Source of the DNA: Artocarpus heterophyllus
Taxonomy: Eukaryota; Streptophyta; Magnoliopsida; Rosales; Moraceae
DNA: 64,000 nt
Direction of reading: 5' to 3'
NCBI GenBank assembly: GCA_025403435.1
Contig: JAJQZP010000038.1
Coordinates: forward strand, 436,517-500,516
In this document: piece after piece, positions 10,905 to 22,545 of the stretch
How positions within the stretch are numbered: position 1 is the stretch's first letter
Layout of the letters: each line of letters begins with the position of its first letter
The notes under the pieces: model-generated
Databases searched by the model: none
What the model saw: the letters and a program-made list of their open reading frames with translations, nothing else
What the model was told of the DNA's origin: nothing
Made by a program: the position numbers and the translations under genes

Positions 10905-13062
10905 TGTAACGTCTCGAAATTTATTTAATATTAATGTAATGTAAATGATGAATTAGTGTGCCATAATTAAAGTTTTAACTTTAATTAGATTGTTTGGTTG
11001 GATTTTTAGTTTTTGGTTGTTTTATTAAATTGATGTGTTCAAAAGATTTCTTGTTGATTTAAAATGATGTTTTGAGTTTAAAACACAACAATTTGTAAAA
11101 TGTTAAAAATACTCTGTTTTACAAAACCGTGGGCGGCACATGGTTTTCGCACAGTAAAACCGCCCACCGACTTTCTCTATTTATTTCTCTTTTCTCTTTC
11201 TCTCTCCTCACTCTCACGTTCAACACTCTCTTTCCTCTCTCTTGGTCTCTCGGCAGCCTCTCTCTCTCTAATTTCTTCAAAAAAAATTTGATTTCCATTC
11301 GAATCCAAGCTTCGGAACAGCAAGGAGGAAGCTCGGGGACGTGATTCGGCGACCGAGAACGCGGATTGAAGCTTCGATTCGAGGTTAGATTCGAAATTTC
11401 TAAACTTTTTACAAAATTTTCGATTTTGTGTGTTTTTGAAATCTAAGTTTGTTTTAGCTTAGAAAACCGTGGATTTGTGTTAAATGAGCTTAGAACAACT
11501 AGAATCTAAACCTAGATTGAAGAAAAACGGATTGGATTCAAGATTTTCATTTTTCTCCTCTTTTTCTCATTTTCGGATTTTTGAGGATTTCGAGTTTAAA
11601 TGTTGTTTAAATGATCCCAAACATGTTCTAGAATGTTTTTCTATCAATTATAGTTGTTTTTCATGCCTGGGATTTGAGAAAAACAGGTTAGAAACAAGAT
11701 TTGGATTTTGGGGATCGAGAAACCCGTGGCTGGGATTTCTGGATCTTCCCAGTTCGGCAGGCCGAAGTTCATGTTCGGCAGGCCGGAGTGATAATCGGCA
11801 GGCCGGTGTTCTTCCGACCGGCAGGCCGAATCTGGGGAAATGTTCGGCAGGCCGAACTTTGCTTCCGGCAGGCCGAACTGTGCAGTTCGGCAGGCCGAAG
11901 CAGGGCGTCTGACAGGCCGACCGAGGCATGGAAAATTTTGTGATTTTTACCCGATTTCATTGTTTTGAACCCTGATTTAAATCCCAACCTTATAGGATGA
12001 TTTTAATGATACAAATGGCACACTAGGACATCATGAAATGATTTAGTAACATAGAATGTCTCGAACTAGATATTGATCGACTTAGTTTGTATCTAGGATT
12101 GTTCGTGGTTCCGTGGAGCTAACGTATAGCGGATCGGGATTACGGTGTGGGGTACCGGCACGAGTACTGAGGTAGGACTTCTATCCTATTTCTTTGGTAG
12201 CCTGGTTTTGAAATGATTTGGCTTTGAAAAGGATTTCTATCAAAATGTTTTCAACGGATGTTTGAAAATGGTTTTATCGGTTATATTTTTATATACCGTG
12301 ACATGAAATGAATTTCATAATGAATATAATTGACAACACTCGGTAATTGGGTTTTGGAATGATAATGATAATAAACACATGGGCATGATGCCATATCAGA
12401 GATCGGGTCGTGATCGACCTTGGGGGCAGGTCCCGAAACCCAGCTGGGCCACTACGGTGGTGATATCATGGTTTGCCTAGGTAAAAGTAAACTGGTGTTT
12501 GGATTTGACGAGTAGACTGTTCTGTGTCAGAACGGTTCTACTCAATTTATTTATTTATTTATTCAAGTTCCTTTTTGTATAACTCCTGATAATGTTATGT
12601 TTCTTTGTATTAAATTATTTTATAAAACTTAGTCCTACTGAGCCTTTCGCTCACGTTTTGTTGTTTCAAATTTCCCCCCCCCTTCTAGGTGGTTTCCCAT
12701 TTAGGTTTGGAGAAGATTCTTCGGACCGAACTCAGGAGCAATAGGAGAATTTATTTACATTCTGTATTTATTAATCAAGGCATGTAAGATTTTAACTTCA
12801 TTTGTACTTGGACTGTAATTGTATTTGTGATATTGTCAGAACCATGTGTGTGCACAAGTTGTGGGTTGTGGAACCCATATTCGCGGTTTTTATTCAAGTA
12901 TTGTTATTTGTTTAATGATTTTAAATTCTTTATCAAATGTGGTGGAAAAATCTCTTTAATTCTTGCTTAATTGGACTTTCAAACTCTCGATTTTTAATTA
13001 AATCCTCTTTTAATCAATCTAAATATTCCGCCACGTCACCTCCCGTACTCCGGGGCGTGACA
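10905..13062 (+). repeat. 5' LTR of the Tekay-like element
   Basis: This 2158-bp LTR has TG...CA ends. It contains a CT-rich stretch (about 11185-11275), an imperfect-palindrome cluster (11754-11925) and a poly-C run before the end. It is 22 bp longer than the 3' LTR, mainly because it has one more copy of the CGGCAGGCCG unit. Confidence 0.97.
11754..11925. repeat. Cluster of eight CGGCAGGCCG palindromic units within the LTR
   Basis: The core CGGCAGGCCG, often extended to TTCGGCAGGCCGAA, occurs eight times in about 170 bp with irregular 7-20 bp spacers. One unit is degenerate (CTGACAGGCCG). The 3' LTR has seven units (18658-18805). The 22-bp difference is one unit plus spacer, lost or gained between flanking GGCCGAA direct repeats. 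Confidence 0.9.
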
Positions 13063-13065
13063 GAA

Positions 13066-13079
13066 TGGTATCAGAGCTC
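13066..13079 (+). other. Primer-binding site of the Tekay-like element
   Basis: TGGTATCAGAGCTC lies three bases after the 5' LTR. TGGTATCAGAGC is the standard complement of the 3' end of plant initiator methionine tRNA used to prime minus-strand DNA. Confidence 0.92.
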
Positions 13080-13167
13080 AAGGTTATGAACCTTGGGAAT
13101 TGTGCACACATAGGTTTGACAATGAAATACCTCTGACAGTCCAAATTTTGTTTTCAGAAGTGAGAGA

Positions 13168-14319
13168 ATGGCACCTAGGCGTCGTTCGACGGCTGACGCC
13201 GAGTTCGGAAATGATGAGGGCCTGATGAGGTCTATGATTGCGGCTTTCCGGCAGATGGCAGCCAGGACTAGACCGGAAGACTCTAGTGTTGGTAGTCGGC
13301 ATGCTTTCTTTAAGGAATTTCGGCGGGCGTCTATTCCGACTTTTGATGGCAATGGGGATCCGCAGTTAGCAGAGTATTGGTTGGATTCGATCTTGAAGCA
13401 TCTTGATACCCTTGGTGTGCCTGAGGAGTATCGTGTGGAGTTTGCGGCATATAAGCTCGAGGGTGGCGCTAACACTTGGTGGAAACAAACTAAGCGTCTG
13501 GAGCGCGGTGGCGATATCGGTTGGGACAAGTTCGAGGATCTGTTCTGTGATCGGTATTTTCCGCAGGGATATAGAGATCAGAAGGCAGCTGAGTTTTATA
13601 GATTGCAGCAGGGTGATATGTCAGTTCGAGAGTATGAGGCGAAGTTTAGCGAGTTGGCTAGGTTTGCTCCATCAGCTGTGGCATCGGAGCGCGAGAAATG
13701 CATCAAGTTTCAGGAAGGACTCAAGGCTCCTATTCGACGGCAGTTGGTTGCTCTACGGCTTAGGGGTTTCGGAGAGCTTGTGTCGTCGGCGATCTCCGTG
13801 GAGAATGATTACGTGCAGTATTGTGAGGACCGAGCCAAGGCTTCAGGAGGACCGCAGAGGAGTGGCAGGAAGAGCACCAGTAGTCGTCCAGCTCCGGGGA
13901 AAGGCAAGCAAGGCGGTGCGACCAGTGGCAGTAGCAGTTCGTTTGGCAGCGGGCGCAGCAATCCCTACAGCTTTCATTGTCATTTCTGTCAGCAGCCCGG
14001 ACACATCAAGAGGAATTGCCCGATCAGGAGTGCTCGTCTTGGATCGCAGACCGGGGAGGATGCCAGTCGTTCGTCTTAGCCTCAGCCTCAGCCCCTACCT
14101 CTGCCTCCACAGTACCCGCAGTTGCAGTATCCACAGTTTTCTCCTCAGCAATTCTCATATCCGGCACGGGGACAGCAGCCGCAGTATTTTCAGCGTAGTG
14201 TTCCTCAGTATAAAGCTCCGAGTACAGGTAGTGTGCAGTCATCTCCATCTCAGCAGTATCGACCGAGTAATCCAGGACCCAGTAATGTCGGTAGAGGAAA
14301 AGGAAAAGCGCCAGTATAG
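13168..14319 (+). CDS. gag (capsid/nucleocapsid) of the Tekay-like element
   Basis: The gag frame opens at the first ATG after the leader (MAPRRRST). It holds a retrotrans_gag capsid region (PTFDGNGDPQLAEYW, then ANTWWKQTKR, then WDKFEDLFCDRYFP) and a CCHC zinc knuckle with the spacing C-X2-C-X4-H-X4-C at about residues 271-284. A TAG at 14077-14079 follows. The same frame then continues through a Q/P-rich linker to a second TAG at 14317-14319 and on into protease. The role is virion-like particle assembly and RNA binding. The first TAG could be a gag/pol readthrough site, but with three more TAGs downstream the copy is better read as defective. Confidence 0.9.
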
Positions 14320-17300
14320 GTTCATGCAATGGCATCTGGAGGGTCAGATTCTCAGATTGGTAACGCGGTTGTCGATGGTATGGTTTTGGTTTCCAGATCT
14401 TTAGCTCGCGTTTTATTTGATACCGGTGCCTCTCATTCTCTCATTTCGAGTTCTTTTGTACATGCCTTGGGATTAGAAGTAGAAGAGTTTAAGGAACCCC
14501 TAGTCATAACTTCTCCCTTGGGGCGGGTGTGTGTAAATTGTATGTGTAAATCTTGTAAAATAAAGATTGGGGATGAGATTTTGAAAAGTGATTTGATTGT
14601 ACTCCCCATGAGTTCCTATGATGTGATTTTAGGGATGGACTGGTTGTCCAGGTATAGTGCAGTTGTGGACTGCCAACTTAGAAAAGTGACCCTAGTGTCT
14701 GATAGGGGGACGGTAATCACTTACCAGGGTGGTGGTGATTGGCTAATGAGTGAGCGTCTCATGAAGTCATGTCTAGGAGGGCGAAGGAATCTAGATTGTT
14801 TTGCTTTTCTTGCCAATCTAGATTGCGAGCCCTATGTTTCGAGTAGTAGTGTAGCGATTCCGGTGGTTGGTGAGTTCGAGGATGTCTTCCCCGACGAGTT
14901 ATCAGGATTACCACCGCATCGGGAGATTGAGTTTGGTATCGAGTTGTTTCCAGGGACATCATCGATTTCTATGGCACCTTATCGGATGGCGCCGGCAGAA
15001 ATGAAGGAATTGAGGAAGCAACTTCAGGAGCTTGCTGATAAAGGATATATTCGGAATAGCACATCTCCGTGGGGAGCACCAGTTTTGTTCGCTAAGAAGC
15101 ACGATGGGACTCTCAGGTTATGTGTGGATTATCGGCAGCTGAATCGTGTTACGGTAAAGAACAAGTATCCTTTGCCTAGGATTGATGAGCTATTTGATCA
15201 GTTGGGAGGTTCGCGATACTTCTCGAAGATTGATTTGCGGTCAGGTTATCATCAGCTCAGAATCAAGGAAGAGGATATTCCCAAGACAGCTTTTAGGACT
15301 CGGTATGGGCACTTCGAGTTTCTGGTTATGTCTTTCGGGTTGACGAATGCTCCAGCAGCTTTTATGGATTTGATGAACAGGATATTTAGGCCGTATCTGG
15401 ATCAGTTTGTGATCGTGTTCATCGATGATATTCTTGTGTATTCTAAGACATGGGAGGAGCATGAGCAGCATCTTCGGATCGTGCTTCAGACTCTACGGGA
15501 GCACCAGTTGTATGCTAAGAGGGAAAAATGTGAGTTCTGGTTGACTGAGGTCAAATTTATGGGTCATGTCATTTCGGAACATGGTATTTCTGTGGATCCG
15601 TCCAAGATTGAAGCTATATTGGAGTGGGAACGACCAAGGAATGTAGCGGAGATTCGCAGCTTCTTAGGTCTTGCTGGATATTACAGGAAATTTGTAAAGG
15701 ACTTTTCGAAGATTGCAGCTCCGTTGACGAGGTTGACCAAGAAAAATGTCAGGTTTTAGTGGGATGAAGACTGTGAGTCTGCTTTTCAGGAATTGAAGAA
15801 CCGGTTGACTTCAGCTCCAGTATTAGTTATTCCTAGCAGTGGCGAGCCGTATGAGGTTTATGCTGATGCTTCAGGGCGCGGACTTGGATGCGTGTTGATG
15901 CAGCATGGACGTGTGGTTGCGTACGGATCGAGACAGCTACGACCTCACGAGCGGAATTATCCTACTCACGATTTAGAGCTTGCAGCGGTGATCTACGCGC
16001 TGAAGATTTGGAGATGTTACTTGTATGGGGCATCGTTTCAGGTCTTCTCCGATCATAAGAGTTTGAGGCATTTGTTCACTCAGAGGGATCTCAACTTGAG
16101 GCAGCGCAGATGGGTGGAGTACATGGAGGATTATGATTTCGCTTTGCAGTATCATCCCGGGAAAGCTAATGTGGTAGCGGACGCGCTTAGCAGAAAGTCT
16201 TCAGGGATTCTCGCTTGTTTGATTTTTGAGGACTGGAGCAGGGATGCGACAGTGAGTGAGTATCGGCTACAGTATCATGAAGATGGTGATCGAGTTTCGT
16301 TATATCATGTGGAAGCGACTCCAGCTCTTGTTCGGATGGTGAAGCAAGGTCAGTGGCAGGATCGACATTTGCAGGGGATTTGGTCGTGGATTCAGAACGG
16401 GGAGCAGTTCGAGGAATGGAGCGTGCATGCAGATGGATCATTGTACTTCCGGGAGCGTCTTGCAGTTTCAGTTATCGCCGAGGTGACGAAAGCCGTTCTA
16501 GATGAAGCTCATAGGTCTCAGTTTGCTATTCATCCGGGGAGCACCAAGATGTATCGTGATTTGAAGAGGCACTATTGGTGGAGAGGCATGAAGAAAGATG
16601 TTCGCGAGTACGTGGCCAAGTGTTCGACGTGTCTTCAGGTGAAAGCCGAGCATCAGAAGCCTGCAGGTCAGCTTCAGCCGCTTCCTATTCCAGGGTGGAA
16701 ATGGGAGCATGTGACGATGGATTTCCTCACAGGTTTGCCGAGGACGGAGCAGCGGCATGATGCAGTTTGGGTTGTGGTCGACAGGTTGACGAAATCGGCG
16801 CATTTCATTCCGTTTAGGTCGACGTGTTCCAGGAAGATTCTCGGGGAGTTGTATATGCAGAACATTGTGAGGTTGCATGGGGTTCCTTTGTCCATCACCT
16901 CTGATCGAGACACCAGGTTTAATGCTAAGTACTGGAGGAGTTTTCAGGAGGCTTTGGGTACGGATTTGAACTTCAGTACGGCGTTTCATCCTCAGACTGA
17001 TGGGCAGTCTGAGCGGGTTATTCAGGTTCTCGAGGATATGTTGCGTGCTTGTACGTTGGACTTCGGCGGGAATTGGAAGCAATGTTTGCATTTGGCGGAG
17101 TTCGCGTACAACAACAGTTATCAGGCGAGTATCGGCATGGCACCATTTGAGGCATTGTATGGGCGACCGTGTCGGTCACCTGTGTGTTGGGCCGAGCCGG
17201 AGGATAGAGTTATTCTTGGACCGGATGAGATTCGTGATAGCAACGAAAAAGTCGTGGTAATCCGGGATCGATTGAGAGCAGCTCAGAGTCGGCAGAAGAG

Positions 17301-17760
17301 CTACGCGGATAGGAGACGTAGACCTTTAGAGTTCGCGGTTGGAGATTTTGTTCTCTTGAGGGTGTCACCTCGTAAGGGAACCATGCGGTTCGGGGTGAGT
17401 GGGAAGCTCGCGCCGAGGTATATTGGGCCGTTCGAGATCACTCAGCGTGTTGGTGTGGTCGCTTATCGGCTTGATCTTCCGCCCGAACTTTCTCATGTGC
17501 ACGATGTGTTTCATGTGTCGATGCTTAGGAAGTGTCCACCTGAGCAGGGTAAGATAGTATCGTTTCGCGATGTGCAGGTTCAGGAGGATACGACGTACGA
17601 AGAAGTGCCGATTTAGATCATCGACCAGAAAGTGATTAGCTTGCGTCGTCGTGAGATACCGTTGGTAAAGATCGTGTGGCAGCATCACGGTGTTGATGAA
17701 GCCACTTGGGAACTAGAGTCGGGTATGCGGGAGTTATATCCGCATTTGTTTTGTTTTTGA
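14320..17760 (+). pseudogene. pol (protease, RT, RNase H, integrase, chromodomain-like tail) with TAG stops
   Basis: Same frame as gag. The aspartic protease active site LFDTGASHS is near 14413. RT runs from [12 protein letters not shown] through [11 protein letters not shown], and the catalytic FIDD is at 15418-15429. RNase H begins YADASGRGLG (about 15859) and ends [15 protein letters not shown]. Integrase has the HHCC zinc site (HPGSTKMYRDLKRHYWW ... CSTCLQVK) and the DDE residues in MDFLTG, SDRDTRF and SERVIQVLED. TAG stops at 15757 (between RT and RNase H) and 17614 interrupt it. After the last stop the frame continues through REIPLVKIVW and ATWELESGM to TGA at 17758-17760, a chromodomain-like tail. 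All other residues look intact and there is no frameshift. Confidence 0.92.
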
Positions 17761-17784
17761 GATGAGTTGTAAATTTCGAGGACG

Positions 17785-17808
17785 AAATTTCTTTAAGGGG
17801 TGGAGAGC
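17785..17808 (+). other. Polypurine tract of the Tekay-like element
   Basis: AAGGGGTGGAGAGC directly precedes the 3' LTR start TGTAACG at 17809. This is the expected plus-strand priming site. Confidence 0.85.
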
Positions 17809-19944
17809 TGTAACGTCCTGAAATTTATTTAATATTAATGTAATGTAAATGATGAATTAGTGTGCCATAATTAAAGTTTTAACTTTAATTAGATTGTTTG
17901 GTTGGATTTTTAGTTTTTGGTTGTTTTATTAAATTGATGTGTTCAAAAGATTTCTTGTTGATTTAAAATGATGTTTTGAGTTTAAAACACAACAATTTGT
18001 AAAATGTTAAAAATACTCTGTTTTACAAAACCGTGGGCGGCACATGGTTTTCGCACAGTAAAACCGCCCACCGACTTTCTCTATTTATTTCTCTTTTCTC
18101 TCTCTCTCTCCTCACTCTCACGTTCAACACTCTCTTTCCTCTCTCTTGGTCTCTCGGCAGCCTCTCTCTCTCTCTAATTTCTTCAAAAAATTTTGATTTC
18201 CATTCGAATCCAAGCTTCGGAACAGCAAGGAGGAAGCTCGGGGACGTGATTCGGCGACCGAGAACGCGGATTGAAGCTTCGATTCGAGGTTAGATTCGAA
18301 ATTTCTAAACTTTTTACAAAATTTTTGATTTTGTGTGTTTTTGAAATCTAAGTTTGTTTTAGCTTAGAAAACCGTGGATTTGTGTTAAATGAGCTTAGAA
18401 CAACTAGAATCTAAACCTAGATTGAAGAAAAACGGATTGGATTCAAGATTTTCATTTTTCTCCTCTTTTTCTCATTTTCGGATTTTTGAGGATTTCGAGT
18501 TTAAATGTTGTTTAAATGATCCCAAACATGTTCTAGAATGTTTTTCTATCAATTATAGTTGTTTTTCATGCCTGGGATTTGAGAAAAACAGGTTAGAAAC
18601 AAGATTTGGATTTTGGGGATCGAGAAACCCGTGGCTGGGATTTCTGGATCTTCCCAGTTCGGCAGGCCGAAGTTCATGTTCGGCAGGCCGGAGTGATAAT
18701 CGGCAGGCCGGTGTTCTTCCGACCGGCAGGCCGAATCTGGGGAAATGTTCGGCAGGCCGAACTTTGCTTCCGGTAGGCCGAAGCAGGGCGTCCGGCAGGC
18801 CGACCGAGGCATGGAAAATTTTGTGATTTTTACCCGATTTCATTGTTTTGAACCCTGATTTAAATCCCAACCTTATAGGATGATTTTAATGATACAAACG
18901 GCACACTAGGACATCATGAAATGATTTAGTAACATAGAATGTCTCGAACTAGATATTGATCGACTTAGTTTGTATCTAGGATTGTTCGTGGTTCCGTGGA
19001 GCTAACGTATAGCGGATCGGGATTACGGTGTGGGGTACCGGCACGAGTACTGAGGTAGGACTTCTATCCTATTTCTTTGGTAGCCTGGTTTTGAAATGAT
19101 TTGGCTTTGAAAAGGATTTCTATCAAAATGTTTTCAACGGATGTTTGAAAATGGTTTTATCGGTTATATTTTTATATACCGTGACATGAAATGAATTTCA
19201 TAATGAATATAATTGACAACACTCGGTAATTGGGTTTTGGAATGATAATGATAATAAACACATGGGCATGATGCCATATCAGAGATCGGGTCGTGATCGA
19301 CCTTGGGGGCAGGTCCCGAAACCCAGCTGGGCCACTACGGTGGTGATATCATGGTTTGCCTAGGTAAAAGTAAACTGGTGTTTGGATTTGACGAGTAGAC
19401 TGTTCTGTGTCAGAACGGTTCTACTCAATTTATTTATTTATTTATTCAAGTTCCTTTTTGTATAACTCCTGATAATGTTATGTTTCTTTGTATTAAATTA
19501 TTTTATAAAACTTAGTCCTACTGAGCCTTTCGCTCACGTTTTGTTGTTTCAAATTTCCCCCCCCTTCTAGGTGGTTTCCCATTTAGGTTTGGAGAAGATT
19601 CTTCGGACCGAACTCAGGAGCAATAGGAGAATTTATTTACATTCTGTATTTATTAATCAAGGCATGTAAGATTTTAACTTCATTTGTACTTGGACTGTAA
19701 TTGTATTTGTGATATTGTCAGAACCATGTGTGTGCACAAGTTGTGGGTTGTGGAACCCATATTCGCGGTTTTTATTCAAGTATTGTTATTTGTTTAATGA
19801 TTTTAAATTCTTTATCAAATGTGGTGGAAAAATCTCTTTAATTCTTGCTTAATTGGACTTTCAAACTCTCGATTTTTAATTAAATCCTCTTTTAATCAAT
19901 CTAAATATTCCGCCACGTCACCTCCCGTACTCCGGGGCGTGACA
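17809..19944 (+). repeat. 3' LTR of the Tekay-like element
   Basis: This 2136-bp LTR is nearly identical to 10905-13062. Substitutions were seen at about eight places (for example TCTCG/TCCTG near the start, TTTTCGATT/TTTTTGATT), plus the 22-bp repeat-unit indel and small length changes in the CT, A and C runs. Confidence 0.97.
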
Positions 19945-20146
19945 AGTTGCGGTGGAAAAAGACGGAGAAGGGAAGGAGAATGGTAGAAGAAAGGGCATGA
20001 ACGTAAACAACAAAGACGAAAGGGCTCATCCCATTGGTCAGAACCGTCTTTGCCCAAATGGTTAAAGCTATGGTGCAACGTTCCATTGTCACCATCGCCA
20101 CAAATGGCACCACCTCCCAGACCTTTCCCTCAATATTCACCCACAT
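19945..20146 (-). pseudogene. Exon 1 of the UMAMIT36-like gene, disrupted by the gypsy element
   Basis: The minus-strand ATG at 20146 opens MWVNIEGKVWEVVPFVAMV, followed by ALTIWAKTVLTNGMSPFVF and ALSSTILLPFSVFFHRN. This is the first two membrane helices of a WAT1-related transporter; the family signature is P-VAM--ME--TIAL-I-AK-AL--GMSPFVF. Exon length including the four bases beyond the gypsy (10899-10896) is 206 bp, identical to the paralogous exon at 29878-30083. The gypsy element sits four bases before the splice donor. Upstream in-frame codons exist but are TTG, not ATG. In plants these transporters export or move amino acids and related metabolites across plasma membrane or tonoplast. 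Confidence 0.85.
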
Positions 20147-22502
20147 CGTCTTACTTCTCTCTCTTCCTCCCAAAAAATCAAAACTATATATATATGTTAT
20201 ATATGCAGATTTTATGTGTTTTAAATCCCAAGTGTCTCAACCACACAAAAATTACATAGAAGAAGAGAGAAACTAGTTAAACATGTATATATATATATAT
20301 ATTTCTCTCTCTAGATCTATATATGTCTATATATCTCATCTCATGTAGCTGTCCCTTTATTTATATTGGAGCAAATAGATCAAGAGGCCTAGCTAGTTAT
20401 AGTGTCATATGAAAAGGGAGTGAAGCTACGACACGTTCTTCAGTTTGTAGTTTAGTTTAACCCTTCGTTGTGTGGGGAAGCTACCCCCTAAAGGGTAGTC
20501 GCTGCTCGTGTGTCTTCCATATTCTAAAATTTAATATTTTTGCAAAACCAAAATAAGGTGTGACGTCTAGTAAATGATCCTACTTTTTAAAATGAAAAAA
20601 AAACAATCAAATCTTTTTTTTAGGTATGAATTAAAAAGAAGAAGAAAAAAATTAGTGCATGCGCGTGCTTTTCTCTCATTTGTCGCCTCACTATTTTATA
20701 TTTTTGAGAGAACTCATCCCACTATTCAAAATTAGGGAACTCATATGGATGATAGGATACATAGGCCCTTTTTTTTTTTTTTCTAACTATGTCGACTAAT
20801 TTTTTAACAGTCTAATTTATGAGTATTTACATTAAATATTTACAACGTGTAATAAAAATTTGCTTTTAGTCATATAAAATTAGATAACTAGAAGCGAAAC
20901 TTTTGAATTAAAAACTGTAGATGTGAGAGCTTTATGCTATAACTCATCTTTTTAATCACGGTAGCATATAAGAGTTTTATACAGCAACAATAAAAAATTT
21001 TAGCTAAAACTGATTTTGTCAAATACTTTTTTAATCTTATAGTTGAAATAATAGTACCTTTTGTTCTACGATAAATTTTGTTTTATTATTATTGCTATAC
21101 AGATTTTTTTTTTTAAAAAAATTACTCGACTACGTTAGGATTTTTATGAGTGGGGAACAAAAAGAGTCGTTGTCGTGTTACTTTGAAATTTTTCTTAGCT
21201 AGCTAGCTTTATAAGTTCTATACATTACCCCCAAAACCAAAAATGATTGTCTCAGCATTATGGTCTGCCAACTCTTTTGGAATTGAATAAAAAAAAGAAT
21301 TATCGGATTCTAAACCTGTGGCTCTCATAATTTCAAGGGTTAATATGATGGACCCATGTTCTGCCTCTGCCGGTCCCTTCTAAAAGATAGGAGGTAAGGT
21401 GGGGATCAAATTCTCAACTCACCTTGCACCATGGCAATAATCAATTCCTTTTTTGGTTTGATTATTAACGTTTCGTTTGGACTATATTTTCTTTTGCTTT
21501 TATAGTTGATGGCTTGCGTAATACCGTTGAAAAGGTACAACTGTAGATGCTGAGGTTACCAATTAAGGACTTAATTGTTAATCTTAAGAACAGCTGGATC
21601 CACACACACACACGTAGAGATAATATATGTGTGTATATATATATATATATATAGCTTTATGTCACGCCCGCGAGCCTCTACAAAATATTCACCTGGTCAG
21701 TACTATTCATTTCTAATTTGTTCACTGTTCATTATTCAACTTGCTCTCAGCCGGTTGACCAAGATTTTTTTTGTTATAAAATGCTTAAGCCTGATTGAAA
21801 TGATATTACTAATAGCTAGATTTTTTTTTTTTTTTTTTGGGGTGGGGGGGGGGGGGGGGGGGGGTGGGGGTTAGAAATATAACCAGCTAGTTGATTTTGG
21901 TTACAATTTATATTAATGTCCCAAGAATTGTTATGCACCATGATCAACTCCATCACATGTATTTATTGTTTCTTTTTTTTATCTAATTATGTTGCTGTAG
22001 GGCTGATGAGGCTATGATTACCAGATATTCCCATTAATCTGTTTTTCTCTTTGTTTCTTTCTGTGTCTTTCGTTTGTTATTTTGTTATTTTTTTTTATTC
22101 TTTTTCCTCTTTTGGCATTGGATTTAAGCTTATGTTTGCCTTTTCTGTTTCTTTTTTTCTTTTCTTTTGTTTGATAAGCTCCCTACTTTGGCGGTTTGCA
22201 TACCCAAAAAAAAAAAAAAAAGAAGAAGAAGAAGAAGGGTCAGCATAATAGCATTTTCAACCTGGCCATCAAATTCTCTGAAAGTTTCTGAAAATTTCTT
22301 GAAAAGAAACCACCACAATGGCAAAAGTTGGTGGGCCACATTAGTAATGTGGGGATCAAATTCCCAACTAATTTAACTTTGCCTTGCGCATTGACGTATG
22401 ATCATGGCGTTTCTTCTTTTTTTTTTTTTTTTTTTAATTTTGAAAGGGCGTTTCTAATTACTTGTTGAAGAATTTATTTGATAGGACAAAAAAATACAAT
22501 TT
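20147..22502. other. Upstream DNA of the UMAMIT36-like gene; first copy of a segmental duplication
   Basis: No gene seen. From about 20150 to the end, this stretch matches 30090-34740 in the same order and orientation (for example GTGACGTCTAGTAAATGATC at 20561 against GTGACGTCTTGTAAAAGATC at 32271). Insertions in the second copy account for its greater length. Confidence 0.75.
21821..21870. repeat. Poly-T/poly-G tract
   Basis: About 18 T followed by about 32 bases almost entirely G (two T interruptions). The paralogous site at about 34120-34158 has the same T-to-G transition with a shorter, C-interrupted G run. The G strand could form a G-quadruplex. Confidence 0.9.
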
Positions 22503-22545
22503 GGGCTTTGTTTGGTAAAGTCACTATAACTGTTACAGTATAAAA

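Larger units (their letters stand above)
10905..19944 (+). mobile_element. Ty3/gypsy chromovirus (Tekay/Del-like), full length, non-coding-competent
   Basis: The element has two >2.1-kb LTRs (10905-13062 and 17809-19944, TGTAAC to GTGACA), an initiator-Met type primer-binding site, gag-pol in one frame, a purine-rich tract, and a perfect 5-bp target duplication AGTTG (10900-10904 and 19945-19949). Domain order gag, protease, RT, RNase H, integrase is that of Ty3/gypsy. LTR length, the HDVFHVSMLRK motif and a C-terminal chromodomain-like WELE segment point to the Tekay/Del lineage (inferred). The LTRs differ at about 8 bases plus a few indels over about 2.13 kb, so insertion is recent. Four in-frame stops, all TAG, interrupt the reading frame. 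It landed in exon 1 of a UMAMIT36-like gene. Confidence 0.97.

Noticed and set aside
14077..14079. Programmed gag-pol readthrough at the first TAG
   Set aside because: Possible in principle, but three further TAGs in the same frame make simple degeneration or inheritance of a defective frame the better explanation. Kept only as an alternative in the findings.
13403..14404. 333-codon frame overlapping gag in another frame
   Set aside because: A shadow of the conserved gag frame. It lacks any retroelement or plant domain, while the gag frame has capsid and zinc-knuckle motifs.
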